From Scedosporium boydii (lineage: Eukaryota > Ascomycota > Sordariomycetes > Microascales > Microascaceae): DNA of 64,000 bases. Made by a program: the position numbers and the translations under genes. The notes beneath the pieces were generated by a model, which saw only the letters and a program-made list of their open reading frames with translations, had not been told where the DNA came from and ran no database searches. Location of the stretch: the NCBI GenBank assembly GCA_002221725.1, contig NJFT01000145.1, positions 40,650 to 104,649 of the forward strand, in the 5' to 3' direction. This document shows, one piece after another, positions 12,339-23,605 of this stretch. Positions within the stretch are counted from its first letter, which is position 1, and every line of letters starts with the position of its first letter.

Positions 12339-14520
12339 ATGGAGCCTCCGCGGGGTCACGACGACCCTGCTACGAGCGGCTTCAATTCTACAGCCAGCTT
12401 CGACACCTCCTACCAGAGCGGCTACATCCGCCAAAGCCCAGAGGGATCTCCCCCACCACCGACTCGAGCAACTCAATATGCTGCCGACAAAGGCGCCGCA
12501 TACCACACGGTTGGAATGCTCCCTGACCTCCCTGCGTCGCGACCGATTCACAGTCGATGGCCGCTCCCCGCGTGGCTTCTCGAGATCGGCTCGACGCTAC
12601 TCAGCATCTCGGCGCTGCTTGCGGCGATTGTGGTGCTGGCCACGCAGAACGGCAAACCCGTTACGGACTGGCATTTCCCAGCTTCGATCAATACCGTCGT
12701 TTCGACCCTCGGCGTCATCTCGAAGGTCAGCTTGGCGTTTACGATTAGCGCGTGCTTGGGGCAGCAAAAGTGGAACTGGTTCAGGACGCACCAGGGGAAT
12801 CTGAGCTTGTTCGAGATCTTTGACTCGGCGAGCCGAGGACCCTGGGGCAGCTTGGGTTTGCTTATCTTTTCAAGAACAATGTAAGTGGTAAAATGCACCC
12901 CCTTCGGTTTTGGGCCGCCAAGAGAGTGTGAAGAGAATTAACTAATCCTTGGGGTGTGATAGAAATTGGGCTATTCTCGGCGCAATAGTCACCCTATTGA
13001 CGATCACCTTCGACCCCTTCCTCCAAGCCACCGTATCGTTAACGGGCGAGCTTACGCTGAGCCGATCTTCTACGGCCAATTCTACCATCTCCGTGGCCGA
13101 GAATATGAGCATGGGAAGCCTAGCAGACGCAGGCGGTACGGTTGGGGTCGGTCTTTTCGCGGACGGCACAATGATGGACGTGTTCCACCTTCGACCGGAC
13201 TTTGGACTCACCAGCGCCATCTACGACGGCTTCTTCCTTGGCGCGAAGGACTCCACCGCCCGGCCTCCTCAGGTCGCCTTCTCCTGCGTGACGGGGAACT
13301 GTACATGGCCGGTTTTTACGAGCGCCGCCATCTGCAGCGTCTGCAAGGACGTTAGCTCCACGATCGTGCAGAAGCGGCGCGAAAAGTGCAAATCCCAGGA
13401 CGCCACTAACCAGGAGCTGGGTGCCAACGCCGTAACGATTGGTCCCTGTACCGAATACACAGCGCCGTATGCCAACATTAAGCAGTTTGATGGACTTGCA
13501 AAAGCTCCAGCCGATCTGGGGGACACCGTTCAAGATGCTACTTCAACGTTTGTTGGTCTCACGGCTAATACGACGATGGACTATCGATCGACAATCAGTC
13601 TGCAGGATCACGATACGTTGTTCCATTCCTTCCTCATGCTCCGTGCACCGCAAAATTTCATAGCGAAACAAATCCCGTGGGAAGATGCAAGCGTCGAAGC
13701 GACGGAGTGCGGTCTATATCTCTGCGCCGCGGTAACCAAGGCGCAGGCTAACAGTGGCATCTTGACCGAGGAACGCCTCGGCGTCTGGTCCAACCGCGTG
13801 CAAGGTTCCTGGGACAGTCTCGCCACCGACAACAAGTCTCGAAACTTCGCAACCAATATTTATCCGTCACTAGCACCCATCGAAAAATTCCGAAGTGACA
13901 TACAAGTGTCCATCCCAGTCACAGAAACAGAGCGTCTCGGTGCCAACGGATCGACCATCTTCAACTTTACCCAGGCCAGCATCATAGGACTTCAGAACAC
14001 GCTCAACTTGCTAACGCTCGGTGACAACCCCACAAACGAGTCTCTTCTGGTTTTTCCCACCAACTCCCGCAACAGCGAGATATCTGCGCTCTCCCACATC
14101 CTTGGCCAATCTGACAACCTTACCCACACATTCGAAATGCTCGCTGAGCGCCTGACCGTCCACATTCGCGACGGCGGTAGGATGATCCAGGAAGGGACCA
14201 CGGACGAATTCATCCTCCTTATTCACGTCGACTGGCCCTTCCTCATCGCGCCCATCTTGGCCGTTCTCGCTGGCTGCTTGTACTTTGCCGTCATCATGTT
14301 CCAGACATGGAGACTTGGCCTGCCCGTGTGGAAGGAGAGCGCGTACCCAACGCTTACGTATGGGTTCGACGAGAAGACGCAGTCGTTGTTCAGGGGGGCT
14401 GATGGGCATGGTTCGGAGGCGGGAACAGCGAAGCTTTTGAGGAAGAGGACCCAAATTGGATTTATGGAGGGACAAGATGGTCTCAGATTGAATCTTGCGA
14501 CGCCGCCGGGTCATGGATAA
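12339..14520 (+). CDS. DUF3176-family membrane protein, two exons
   Basis: Exons 12339-12880 and 12963-14520 join in frame (GTAAGT donor, GATAG acceptor), 699 residues. The N-terminal 75 residues are Pro/Ser-rich and cytosolic-looking. Two hydrophobic segments around LLEIGSTLLSISALLAAIVVL and VSTLGVISKVSLAFTISACL are followed by the W/R-rich motif around FRTHQGNLSLFEIFDSASRG, a hallmark of fungal DUF3176 proteins. A third segment (WAILGAIVTLLTI) lies at the exon 2 start. A large extracellular-looking domain has paired cysteines (CVTGNCTW..CSVC) and many N-glycosylation sequons, and a C-terminal TM segment (FLIAPILAVLAGCLYFAVIMF) precedes a short tail. The family is widespread in Pezizomycotina with no established function. 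The gene looks intact. Confidence 0.9.
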
Positions 14521-14812
14521 AGATGGAGACTTAAAATAGTAACGGTATGATGATGCGACGTCCACAGATATTAATGCAGCATAGAATCTCACTTATTTTC
14601 AACAGAGTAGACTTGGGGTACTAGAGTTTTCGGTCGCCTGATCCATCACCAAAAACATCTACCTTATGCGACTCCAATAAACAAGCGAACATTCGAAAAA
14701 TCCTCACGAGAAGCCATCCAACAATTCCGTGACCATTTCCTGGGAGGGATCAATCTTCCATTACCAGCCTTGATTGCGGACGTTTTGCTGGCCACTTCAT
14801 TTGGCATTTGCG

Positions 14813-15457
14813 CTATAGAAGTATCAACGGAGCGCCCAGTGTCGCTACAACAAACCCGCCGTTTCCGTATGCTGCCGCTAATCCACCCTTGCCGCAGTTC
14901 GTATCTGGGGGGGTTCTGAAACCGCCGCAGATCGTAGGGCAGTTCTGTGATACCCAACTCACGGCTCGGGATACGTCTCGGCAGGAGCTTGTTGGGTGGG
15001 AGCGCGGATCAGGGTCGCCCATGCCACTAACATATACGTCGACCGCCCCTGCGTAGCTAGAGTGGCACAGGTAGGAAGCTCCTTGGGCCTGGCAAATCGT
15101 CGTGCCCAAGTTGTACAAGTACAAGAAGCACGCTGCAATGTTTAAAACGTCTGCCTGGAGACCACCCTCCACTTCACAGTGATCGTTGTATCGCTTGGAC
15201 AATGGGCGAGGGCTCCTCGGTTCGGCGGGAAGCTGGTTCGGTTCAGGCTGGTTCACCAACTCCACAGACATATTGTAGAGTTGTGCTGGCGTAATACCGA
15301 GCGACTCGAGGGTGGGGAGAGTTGGGTGTCCTTCAATGAAGATCTCATTAGGTGGAAGGTCAGGGTCTGGGGCTGCGTCGCCGGCGGGCAGACAGCTGAC
15401 GCAGAGGAGCGTGAAAAGGAAGAGAACATGGATGCTGTGAATAAACATCCGAGCCAT
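14813..15457 (-). CDS. Small secreted eight-cysteine protein
   Basis: Single-exon frame of 214 residues from the first true ATG (15457; a second lies at 15448). A hydrophobic signal peptide (FIHSIHVLFLFTLLCVSC) ends near an Ala-rich cleavage region. A Kex2-like Lys-Arg follows SPRPLS and precedes a domain with eight cysteines: HCE, AAC, TIC, YLC, SSC, QNC, TIC and TNC contexts. The segment CRDVSRAVSWVSQNC resembles the terminal part of many small secreted fungal cysteine-rich proteins. The C-terminus is Gly/Ala-rich and hydrophobic, so a GPI signal is conceivable. Candidate secreted effector or surface protein; no named family is certain. Confidence 0.75.
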   Translation of the reverse strand: MARMFIHSIHVLFLFTLLCVSCLPAGDAAPDPDLPPNEIFIEGHPTLPTLESLGITPAQLYNMSVELVNQPEPNQLPAEPRSPRPLSKRYNDHCEVEGGLQADVLNIAACFLYLYNLGTTICQAQGASYLCHSSYAGAVDVYVSGMGDPDPRSHPTSSCRDVSRAVSWVSQNCPTICGGFRTPPDTNCGKGGLAAAYGNGGFVVATLGAPLILL

Positions 15458-15523
15458 GTTGAAGGCGACAGGACCTGCAACAGAGACTCTTGGGTTTTGG
15501 GAAATAGGAATGAGAGAATCCAA

Positions 15524-18351
15524 AGGGGCAGAGGGATTGGGAAAATGTCTGTGGGATATCGACGTTCGTTGTCGGCTGATGATGGTAAAGTTAGTAGAAG
15601 CAGGAGACGTATGCTGGTGGTTATTTTATACTTGACTCTTCATCTCACAACTTTTTCTCAGTTTGGCCATTAGGTCCGTTGGCCACTCAAGTCTGCCAAT
15701 CTGTTTGACCTTAAAGCAATCGCATTGGCCTCTAACGACACTTGCTTGTCCACATCATTGTGTGTCACAGACCGCAGACCGCGATTAACCCCTCTCTCAG
15801 GCAGAATCGACCAAGATCCAAGCTTCCAGGAAGAGGGTCCCGTGGACTCGTGGCCAACCCTAATAGGTCCTAGGTATTATGCTGTTGGATTTATTCAAAA
15901 AAGGAGCGAGACATCGGACCAATTAGTTCCATGGCTGTCGGGATGGATTCTGAGGGCGTAGTCGAGCTGAATGTCTTGAACAGGCCACCGACGAAACGCG
16001 GCGTCGGGCACGGAGGAGCACTTGACGGAAAAAGGAGTACACCGACAAATGAGAGGCGGACATTGCGCTTGGCGGCGCCAGGGGAAGCGGGAAATCATGT
16101 ATTCCGTAACGGAGCACGTTTCATTTGCTCTGACGGCGACTAGGAAGCGCTGACTGAGTGACTGAGCCCATATTACAAATATAGTAGCAGCAACTAAGAC
16201 GATAACACTATTCGGAGTGTTTGGTCTGTACGAGAAGGGAAGGAGCACCCTCTCTCCAGTGGAGAGGGAGGGGGAAGCAGAATACGTCCATGTAAGTCTT
16301 GCGATCCTCTTTCCCCCACTGGCTGCCGTTCCGTCACACTTCACTGACCTTGGGATTTCCTGCGCAGGTTATGAGGGAAGGCGCGAAGTAATGAGGGCTC
16401 ATTGGACCGAAACTTGTGTGGAGCTGCGAGGTTAGACCGCATTTGTGGAGATGTTTCCACTGGACGCATGCACAGAGAATTCTGCGGTATGATTAGACAA
16501 AAAAGTCTAAACTTAGAGATGGTAGTAGACCGATTCTCCCCATCATTGGCTGGAAATCCGTCAAGGAGTCGTCCGATTGCCCCAAATATAGACACTTTAA
16601 GTGCCGAGCTTGGGCACGACCTCGACCTTTTTTTCCCCCGTGTATACATTTCACAGGATCGAAGCTGCATGTCCTAATAAGACGAGCATAGGTCAATGCG
16701 AAAATGGTAGGTATTTACTTCCCTGTCATGACCCATGTATCACGAACGCTCATGCAAGTTTTATGCATCACCAACACGTACGACCTCGAAAATAACTCAT
16801 GAGATCCCATGGCCAACTCATCACCAGCGCTTACGATCTCATCACTGACATATGCAGTTTTTCATCACCAACACCAACGAGTGCGGCCGGAACTTTAGCT
16901 TCGCAGCCCAAGTACGAACCTTTACTCTAAGATGACATTACCTGATATTACAGTGTGTATGGGCGTCGCACTTGATTCGCCCAGTGCCGCCTGTTAGAAC
17001 TTGCTGATAGAAGGCGGTCTAATAACTACGGCAGAGTCTTGGACCCAAACCTCGGGGCGGCCGGGCATGGACCGTTACTCTAGCGGGGGCTGATGAGCTA
17101 CCTACCACCCCCTACCTCCTATGACCAATAGTAACAGGTAAGAGAACAGCAGACCAGCACGCGCTAAGAGCAGCAAAAACATTGGTAGCGAACATCTTCC
17201 TTGCTGTGTTGGGTGGGATGCATTGGTGCGGCGGTGCCTGCGGAGGCACATGCAAGCGAGGCAGATGGACGAACCAGCCTACGCCCAGTGCCGCCAGGAA
17301 CACATGGGCCGGTGGTCCCACGACGCATCCGAACATCAATTCACTCCTCGCTCGAGGACGAGCTTGTCCCTTTCATCGCGGCAACCGGTGCGGACCGGAT
17401 CATATCAAGGCTGCACCATTGTTGGCTTGTGGCTGGCTGATTTCTAAGATTAGGAGAACCAAATTTCTCAGACAGAAACTTTTGATCATGTGACATGACG
17501 TCGCCGATTTTATTTTCTATGGTACGAAGTACTCCGTGTAACCCTTTGCTTATTACCTCCTCCGTGCAGGACCAATATTTCGGATACAACCGCTCGCGCT
17601 CTCCCCTTCATTATGAAAGTATTCGATTTCATGCCAAAGTCCCTAAGGGGAAGGCCACTCGCAGTTCCCCGTTTCCCCGACCCGGTCTCAGCCCTCAGGA
17701 TCCCTGGTGGCCCGAGGACATCTGTACAATGGTAACGGCAAGATGATAACATCCACAGATAATAGTATACCATTAATTTATGGCGCGGAATTTCACCGTT
17801 TCTGACGGTAGATCTGGGAACTATATATATATCCATTTGACTCGCGTCGGCCTGATCAGAAGACTCCAAAATTCGGAGATTTGGGAAGGTTACGCTTCTC
17901 CATCTGGAGTGTAGTTGGCCGCGAACGCTTAGTAGTGCCACTGGGGCGTGCAGTGCTCTGAGTTTGGAGGGTCCACAAATGGTGCTACCAGTGTCAATCC
18001 GTGGTTATTGCAAACGTTGGATTCATCCTCGCCTGTTCTGGTTACACCCAGCCCATCAAGTCGAACTTAATTAACTGTCGTTTATGATCGATAGATGAGA
18101 GGGAAACGAGCACCGGATCTCAACCACATTGATATCCGGCAATATCGGCATGTCTGCCAAGACCCTCCCTCAATGTGATGGAGGTAACGCGGCTCAGTTT
18201 GTATTGGTTGCATCCGTCGCATATCTCGTGTTCCTTACGCGGACGCTACGATTGGGTAACAATAAACTCTCGCTCAGGAACCACTCCATCCCTCCTCACT
18301 CCTTTCCAGATTTGACGGCTTGACACAAAAATCCTCCAAACTCCCGGAATC
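15524..18351. other. Long intergenic stretch (2.8 kb), nothing recognised
   Basis: I read all frames on both strands. The open frames present (for example 15895-16344 minus, 17182-17493 plus, 17510-17941 minus) have no family resemblance and overlap one another. There is a short TA run near 17823-17832. It may hold decayed sequence I cannot identify. Confidence 0.45.
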
Positions 18352-19425
18352 ATGGCAGCTAAAGCGGAGACCAAATTTTCCCCACACTTCGCGACGGCAT
18401 CCGACGGCGTCAAGTTGAGCTACTACTCGGTTGGCACTGGGGACGGCGTTCTGATATTGCATGGCGCATTCAGCTACGCTCTCTTACACAGCGAGCTGGC
18501 CATCGCACTGAGCCCGTATTACACTGTTCACGTCGCTTCTCGCCGTGCTCGAGGACTGTCGGGGTCATACCCATCATCCGTAACGGATTTGAATCCGCAT
18601 CCTCAGCCATCTGGGGGGTCAACAGAGTTCAACGAGACCCTTACACTTGGGCCCAAGACATACACCCGAACTTACAACCCAGCCTTTACTGCCGCTGTCA
18701 CTGAAACCGAAGTCTCAGATATAGAGGCCTTCATCGAAGCTACAGGCGCTGTTGACATCATTGCCATCTCCTCCGGCGCTTTGTTGGCACTCCAATGCCT
18801 CCTTCGGAAAGCCAAGTCACCGACACTCTCTAAAATTCGTAAAGCCGTAATCTTCGAGCCGCCTATATTCTTCACAGATCGACCCACTTCCTGTAACATC
18901 GGCCAACTCCCTCACTTCGAGCGCCAACTCGAGGACGGTGATATAGTCGGGGCCGCCGTGACATCAATGCAAATTGTACAGCTCGGCCCGACGTGGATCC
19001 CAGGATGGCTGATGAAGTTTCTATCGGGCATGATGTTCCGGGCACAAGACAGGGATATGGAGAAGAAGAAGGCGAGGGGTGAGGAAGACAGAGGGGTTTG
19101 GACAATGTCCGGCCTCGCCAAGCTCCTCCGGTACGATTTTGCTCTTGTAGAGGGCGTGGTGGCTGAGTCCGGGCGGTACGAAATTCTCTCTTGCGAGGAA
19201 AATGACGAGGGAGGCGACGCTGGTACGGAGAGGACTGAACTTCTTTTACTTTCTGGGGAGAGGAGCCCTGCCTTCTTATTAGAGGGAATGGCCGTCTTGA
19301 GGGAAATCATCCGTGGTGCGAAGAGTGTTACGTTTGTCGGCACGGGTCATGAACTACTCTGTAATAGAGAGATAAGAGGGAAGCCGGAACGAGCGGTACC
19401 GACAATTCGGGAGTTTTTCGGTTAG
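18352..19425 (+). CDS. Alpha/beta hydrolase-fold protein
   Basis: Intronless, 357 residues. The beta-strand VLILHGAF carries the HG oxyanion region. The nucleophile elbow is AISSGALLAL, so the usual G-x-S-x-G is A-I-S-S-G with Ser still in the central place. A strand around ELLLLSGERSPAF fits the acid-bearing beta7 region. The C-terminal FVGTGHELL supplies the catalytic His. Residues 70-110 form a family-unusual insert with an Asn/Pro-rich loop. There is no signal peptide. Likely a serine hydrolase with unknown substrate; it could also be a non-catalytic member given the altered elbow. It is flanked by a long intergenic region and a pseudogene, with no obvious partner. Confidence 0.85.
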   Translation: MAAKAETKFSPHFATASDGVKLSYYSVGTGDGVLILHGAFSYALLHSELAIALSPYYTVHVASRRARGLSGSYPSSVTDLNPHPQPSGGSTEFNETLTLGPKTYTRTYNPAFTAAVTETEVSDIEAFIEATGAVDIIAISSGALLALQCLLRKAKSPTLSKIRKAVIFEPPIFFTDRPTSCNIGQLPHFERQLEDGDIVGAAVTSMQIVQLGPTWIPGWLMKFLSGMMFRAQDRDMEKKKARGEEDRGVWTMSGLAKLLRYDFALVEGVVAESGRYEILSCEENDEGGDAGTERTELLLLSGERSPAFLLEGMAVLREIIRGAKSVTFVGTGHELLCNREIRGKPERAVPTIREFFG

Positions 19426-19719
19426 CTTAATATAGCTCCCAGAGAACGCTCAGAACATTGAACCCATCCGACGCTACATGGGGAAATCAGAGATATTTTC
19501 AATGGTTTCCGACTCGGTCGCGCAGGAGATGACGCTTGTTACATCGTCATCAAATTCTTTGAAGGAGCGTAACTGCGACTAGAGTCGGTTTCCCCTCGCC
19601 AGCCACCCCTAAGCCACCAGGTGTAGAGTATGCCATCCGAGTCATCCTCACTCTGTACTGTATGTGCTGACCACCCGCATCGCCTCAATTCAGCCTCAAC
19701 ATCTGTTGTCATGTTCTGA

Positions 19720-21428
19720 TATGAAGGGGCTTGAGTAATCATCGAAGCTCGCTCGTGATTCCCTTAGTCGGTGGATACGATATCTAGTCGCACGTTGGGT
19801 GCGCTGAGCGGCCCATAGTAGCCACCATGGAGCGCGTATACCCAGCCTCCCTAGTACCATGATCATGCCCGAGACTCCAACACAGCAGGCAAGCCGATAC
19901 GTGTTAATTACGAAATCAGAAGCCAGACGCCCGGCCGCTCTGCGATCCCCAACGCCAATGTCGTTGGGTAGTCTACTCTCGCTAGCAGTTGTGGTTGACA
20001 AGTCCTGGGCGGCTCTTTCCCAGGTACCGCCACGTTTGGCAGGTGCTTGACCATCTGGTTCATGGGTGAGAGTAGTGTTTCCGGCATAGTTGAAACAGAA
20101 ATTGCAGGCATTAGCGGCCACTAGTTCCTTGCGCAGTTCCTCTAGTTCACAGAGGCGTTCCTTCTCGAGCCAAGTGGCCGATCCCAAGTTGACGGGTTCG
20201 TCCTCAGTGAGATAGACTGTTTCAGCATCCACTCTGATGATGTGGAGTCCGATCCGTGGCAGAGCTGTGTGGAAGTCCGGCTCCCTGGTGATTCTCAGAT
20301 TGGAGAAGGAAAATCTGGCTCGCATGTTCGCCTGAGCTATGGATAGAGACTGGGAAAAAGGCGAGACATCCGGCCCTGTAGGAGAGTGTGGCCAACGGGA
20401 GGCCAAGGCCGTATGACACGAGGCAGACTGAGAGCCCGCACAAGACCAGCATTTGAGGAACAAAACTGATGATGCAAACAGTAGGATATTCCAGAAGGTT
20501 CCGTGCTTTATGATTATCAAAGCTGAAGGCAATCGCGCTCCAGGAAATGCTCACCATGAAGCACAGGCGCCAGAATCCTGAACTGAGGAGCGCAAACCTG
20601 GCCTGGAGGTTGAAAATACCCAAGAGGCGGCTCGTCAGGTGGCTCATGACGGAGAGAAAGGCAAACAGGAGAACCTCTGGCGGCGCACAAGCTCCGTCCG
20701 GGGATATGGCACGAGCACCAGCAACGGCTCTTGGAGAGTCAGATCCAGTCTCCTCACAGGGAGTTGGGGAGAACGCGGCCTTACTGATGTTGTTACGCAT
20801 CGTACGCTCGGCTTCGGCAAACGCCAAAGAATGCTCGAGGAGGGTTATAGCCCCCTCAGCGGAAATAGGGCGCTTTTGCACGGCGCGGGGAAACAGGCTC
20901 TAGGAATTCGCTGAGGCAGAAGGTTCCGTATAATGACCAAAAGTGTGACACATAGCCCCTTAACTTCTGAAGAGAGACCTTCGTGCCATCAGGCATCATG
21001 CCCACACTGCGGCATGGCGCTTGATCGGACGCCCCAAGTAGCAGGACGGAACTGAACTTATGCAGCATACTGCCGAGATGTGTGGGCAACAGATCGGAGG
21101 GCGAACTTGAGTTGCTCCAGCGAAGCTCCATAAGATCTATAGAGGTTTAACATTGTATTGACTGAAGCAGCCAGCGTGCCTGAGTAAGAAACAGGAAAAT
21201 CGGTATAATGCGGATGAAAAGTCGTTTTCGCCAGGTCAGGCGTTGTCGTCTCCGCCTAGCGGCAAAGATATAGTGTGTCCGGTTCAGAACTAGGACGAGT
21301 GAAATACACGACAGTGCCCACTTCCTAATAGCAAAGCTGTTGATGCCTTTCTGGCCCGTCGCTTCTTCTTTTGGGGTAGAGTGAGCATAAGGACGAGGCG
21401 TTGCGGTCGTGGCCGCGTCCACGCTCAA
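19720..21428 (-). pseudogene. Broken fungal multi-spanning membrane protein gene
   Basis: The frames 21428-21147, 21131-20856, 20881-20222 and 20532-19720 carry successive parts of one protein. In order: an N-terminal TM segment (ALSCISLVLVLN) with a basic cluster; a second TM (IIPIFLFLTQARWLL); a soluble segment with SSPSDLLPTHLG; the motif LLEHSLAFAEAE; three TM segments (PEVLLFAFLSVMSHL, GFWRLCFMVSISWSAIAF, YPTVCIISFVPQMLVL); and a C-terminal domain with a WLEKERLCELEELR helix. I recognise this as an uncharacterised fungal family. Lesions: no ATG at the 5' open frame; an in-frame TAA at 21149-21147 whose frame simply continues; and a one-base shift near 20880-20895. The last junction (about 20440-20350) can be explained by an intron ending in CCATAG. 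Confidence 0.7.
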
Positions 21429-22338
21429 AGTAGAGACAGATCAACATAAACATGAACGCAAAAGGAGTTGTTTGGGAATCACACAAGCGACTTTCATCTA
21501 GAAATGGCCGATGTTGAAGCTCAACCAGTGCGGGTATGGGGGATGGAAACGGCGGTCATAAAGAAACACGGCCACTCTTGGAACCGGACACTCGCATCCC
21601 GCGCTGCCGATGATCGCGACTTCGCGCACCGGTCAACTAGAAATTTTGTCATCCGACCCTCCCTATTTGTACAAACTACCTCGGTAGGATAGGCCTGTGC
21701 TGTTTTTAGGCCAATCACACATTGGCAATCCTCAGCACAGCTGGCTCGAAATACCTCGGGGTCCCCAGATATCGCAGAGGAGTTGGCCTTGGGCTAACTC
21801 ACGTCGATCTAGCTAAGTCTTGCGCGGCCGATTCCTTTCTGGTGACCCGAGGCCGCTTTCTTAAATTGGGCAACGGTTTTTGTTGGCAATGATGCCTCAA
21901 GTTCCCCTGCTAGCCTGGCCGTCACTATTATTTACGATGAATAAACCTTGCGCGGCTGCTTCCATCCTCACACCTCTAGGATGAAAGACGACATAACCTT
22001 ACTTAGAGTATGCAGGCCGCGATATGACACCTGACGCCGCCTCGTAAATACGCTCGATATCCGGGAAAAGAATTGACGTTTCATTAACTCGGATCGACAC
22101 TACGGCCCCGGCGTTGTACCCGCCCGGAATCAGAATCAAGACTGCTGAAGAGAGCACGCGGCCGTCGTGGACGACAGAAGGCCTCCTGCTTCAAAGTCAA
22201 GCAGAAAGCCACTAGTGTGGGAAGTTGACATTTACAGCTCAAAGCAATCTAAGTTCGCGACTTCATCCCAGACGCTAACGAACGTCTTAGACAAACCTCC
22301 CATTACCATCGTTCCTCCACGAAAATCAGCCCTGAAAC

Positions 22339-23172
22339 ATGGGCTGCCAAGAGTCATTTATGACGCTCCCTCTAGAAGTTCGGCTTGTCATATACTACTG
22401 GGTTTTCCGACTGTGCCCCCGGAGACATGCTCTACTGGAACCATGGCACCCGATTCCGCCAGTCACCCCCTGCCTCTTCAGAATCCTCTCACGAACAATG
22501 AGACCACGTGGTTCTGATGCTGGCGCCCCCCGCGAGGAGCGTTGCGACGATCCATGCCTGTTGTCGCCTAACCGACCATTTTGCGGCCTACCTACATCCC
22601 TTCTTGTTTGCAGCCAGCAGATTTACGAAGAGGCTCGATCCATACCCTTCATAAATAACGAGTTTGTCTTTGTCAACTGGTTTTCCTTGGGGCTGTCTAC
22701 AGAAATCGCATTTACCGGCTCTCTTACCGAATGGCAGAGATCTTTCTTCCGCTTCGCTCGCCTAGAGATATCTGCGAAGTGTCTCGGCGGCTCTGAGCCA
22801 CAACAGTGGATGATCCTTTGTAAGTTGTGGTCACGAGGACTATGGGGTCTTCGGCTCATGATTCGAGTCAAAGACGGCGTTTGGCAGCCTGTCATCTCAT
22901 TCGCCGGCCTCGACAGTGGCGTTAATGAGGAGCCAATGGACATTTTCGACAATACAAAGCCGTTTCCCATGTGGATTCAAGATGGCTTGTTGCAACTACG
23001 ACATCTTAAGTGGTTGGAAGTCGAACTTGAGGTGATAGATTGGGACGATGACAGAAAGATCAGGTGGTGTGCCGCGTTGGAGGACATGCTCAATTCACAC
23101 AGAGACATGGCCGGTGGCCACAGAGTTTCAGTCAAACCTGTTGAGCGGGATGTTAGCCCCCCCGGAAGATGA
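22339..23172 (+). CDS. 2EXR/DUF7730-type F-box-like fungal protein
   Basis: Single exon, 277 residues. The N-terminal motif MTLPLEVRLVIYYWVF is the LPxEIR-type start of the 2EXR/DUF7730 fungal family. The second hallmark, a LLVCSQQIYEEARSIPF segment followed by NNEFVFVNW, lies at residues 90-115. The rest is helix and strand with Trp-rich motifs. Start at ATG 22339; an in-frame ATG at 22360 directly before TLPLEV is also possible. Members are often F-box-like, but the molecular role is not established. A related protein lies at 29.1 kb on the same strand. Confidence 0.8.
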   Translation: MGCQESFMTLPLEVRLVIYYWVFRLCPRRHALLEPWHPIPPVTPCLFRILSRTMRPRGSDAGAPREERCDDPCLLSPNRPFCGLPTSLLVCSQQIYEEARSIPFINNEFVFVNWFSLGLSTEIAFTGSLTEWQRSFFRFARLEISAKCLGGSEPQQWMILCKLWSRGLWGLRLMIRVKDGVWQPVISFAGLDSGVNEEPMDIFDNTKPFPMWIQDGLLQLRHLKWLEVELEVIDWDDDRKIRWCAALEDMLNSHRDMAGGHRVSVKPVERDVSPPGR

Positions 23173-23605
23173 TCTGATCGATTGGAATGCTAGGAGAGTG
23201 AGCGGAGGATAGATTGTGAGACGTCAATCTCCTGCTTGGTCGCCGTGTGTTATCATTTGTAATATCAAGTGACAACTGAGCATGAATTGTACAGATACAA
23301 TCACAGGTCTCTCTTTGCTGTTCTACTAGACGTATAGCATCCACCCCCCCCCTCCCCCCCAAATGGGCTGCTAAGCGATCCGGCCTTTCCAGTCAAGACA
23401 GTTCTTTGCAGGTTGCAGGCATAGCCGAAATAGAAAAAAAAAATTCTCCCAGGATACCTTGAAGTCATCGAAAGAGGGAACCGTTGGATAAACAATAGGG
23501 ACTCTTGACAAGGTGCGTTGGCATTAAACCCTAAAAACGAAACCAAGATAGCCTCTTGGATTCTGACTAGGAAAGTAGCTGGTGTCGGAGGTAGGTCCTT
23601 TAAGG
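23173..23605. other. Convergent intergenic spacer
   Basis: 3' flanks of two convergent genes. A C-rich tract at 23341-23360 and an A-run at 23435-23443 were seen, but no gene. Confidence 0.5.

Noticed and set aside
14011..14592. 193-residue minus-strand frame
   Set aside because: Shadow of the DUF3176 exon.
15895..16344. 149-residue minus-strand frame with a hydrophobic stretch
   Set aside because: No family resemblance and no usable splice or promoter context.
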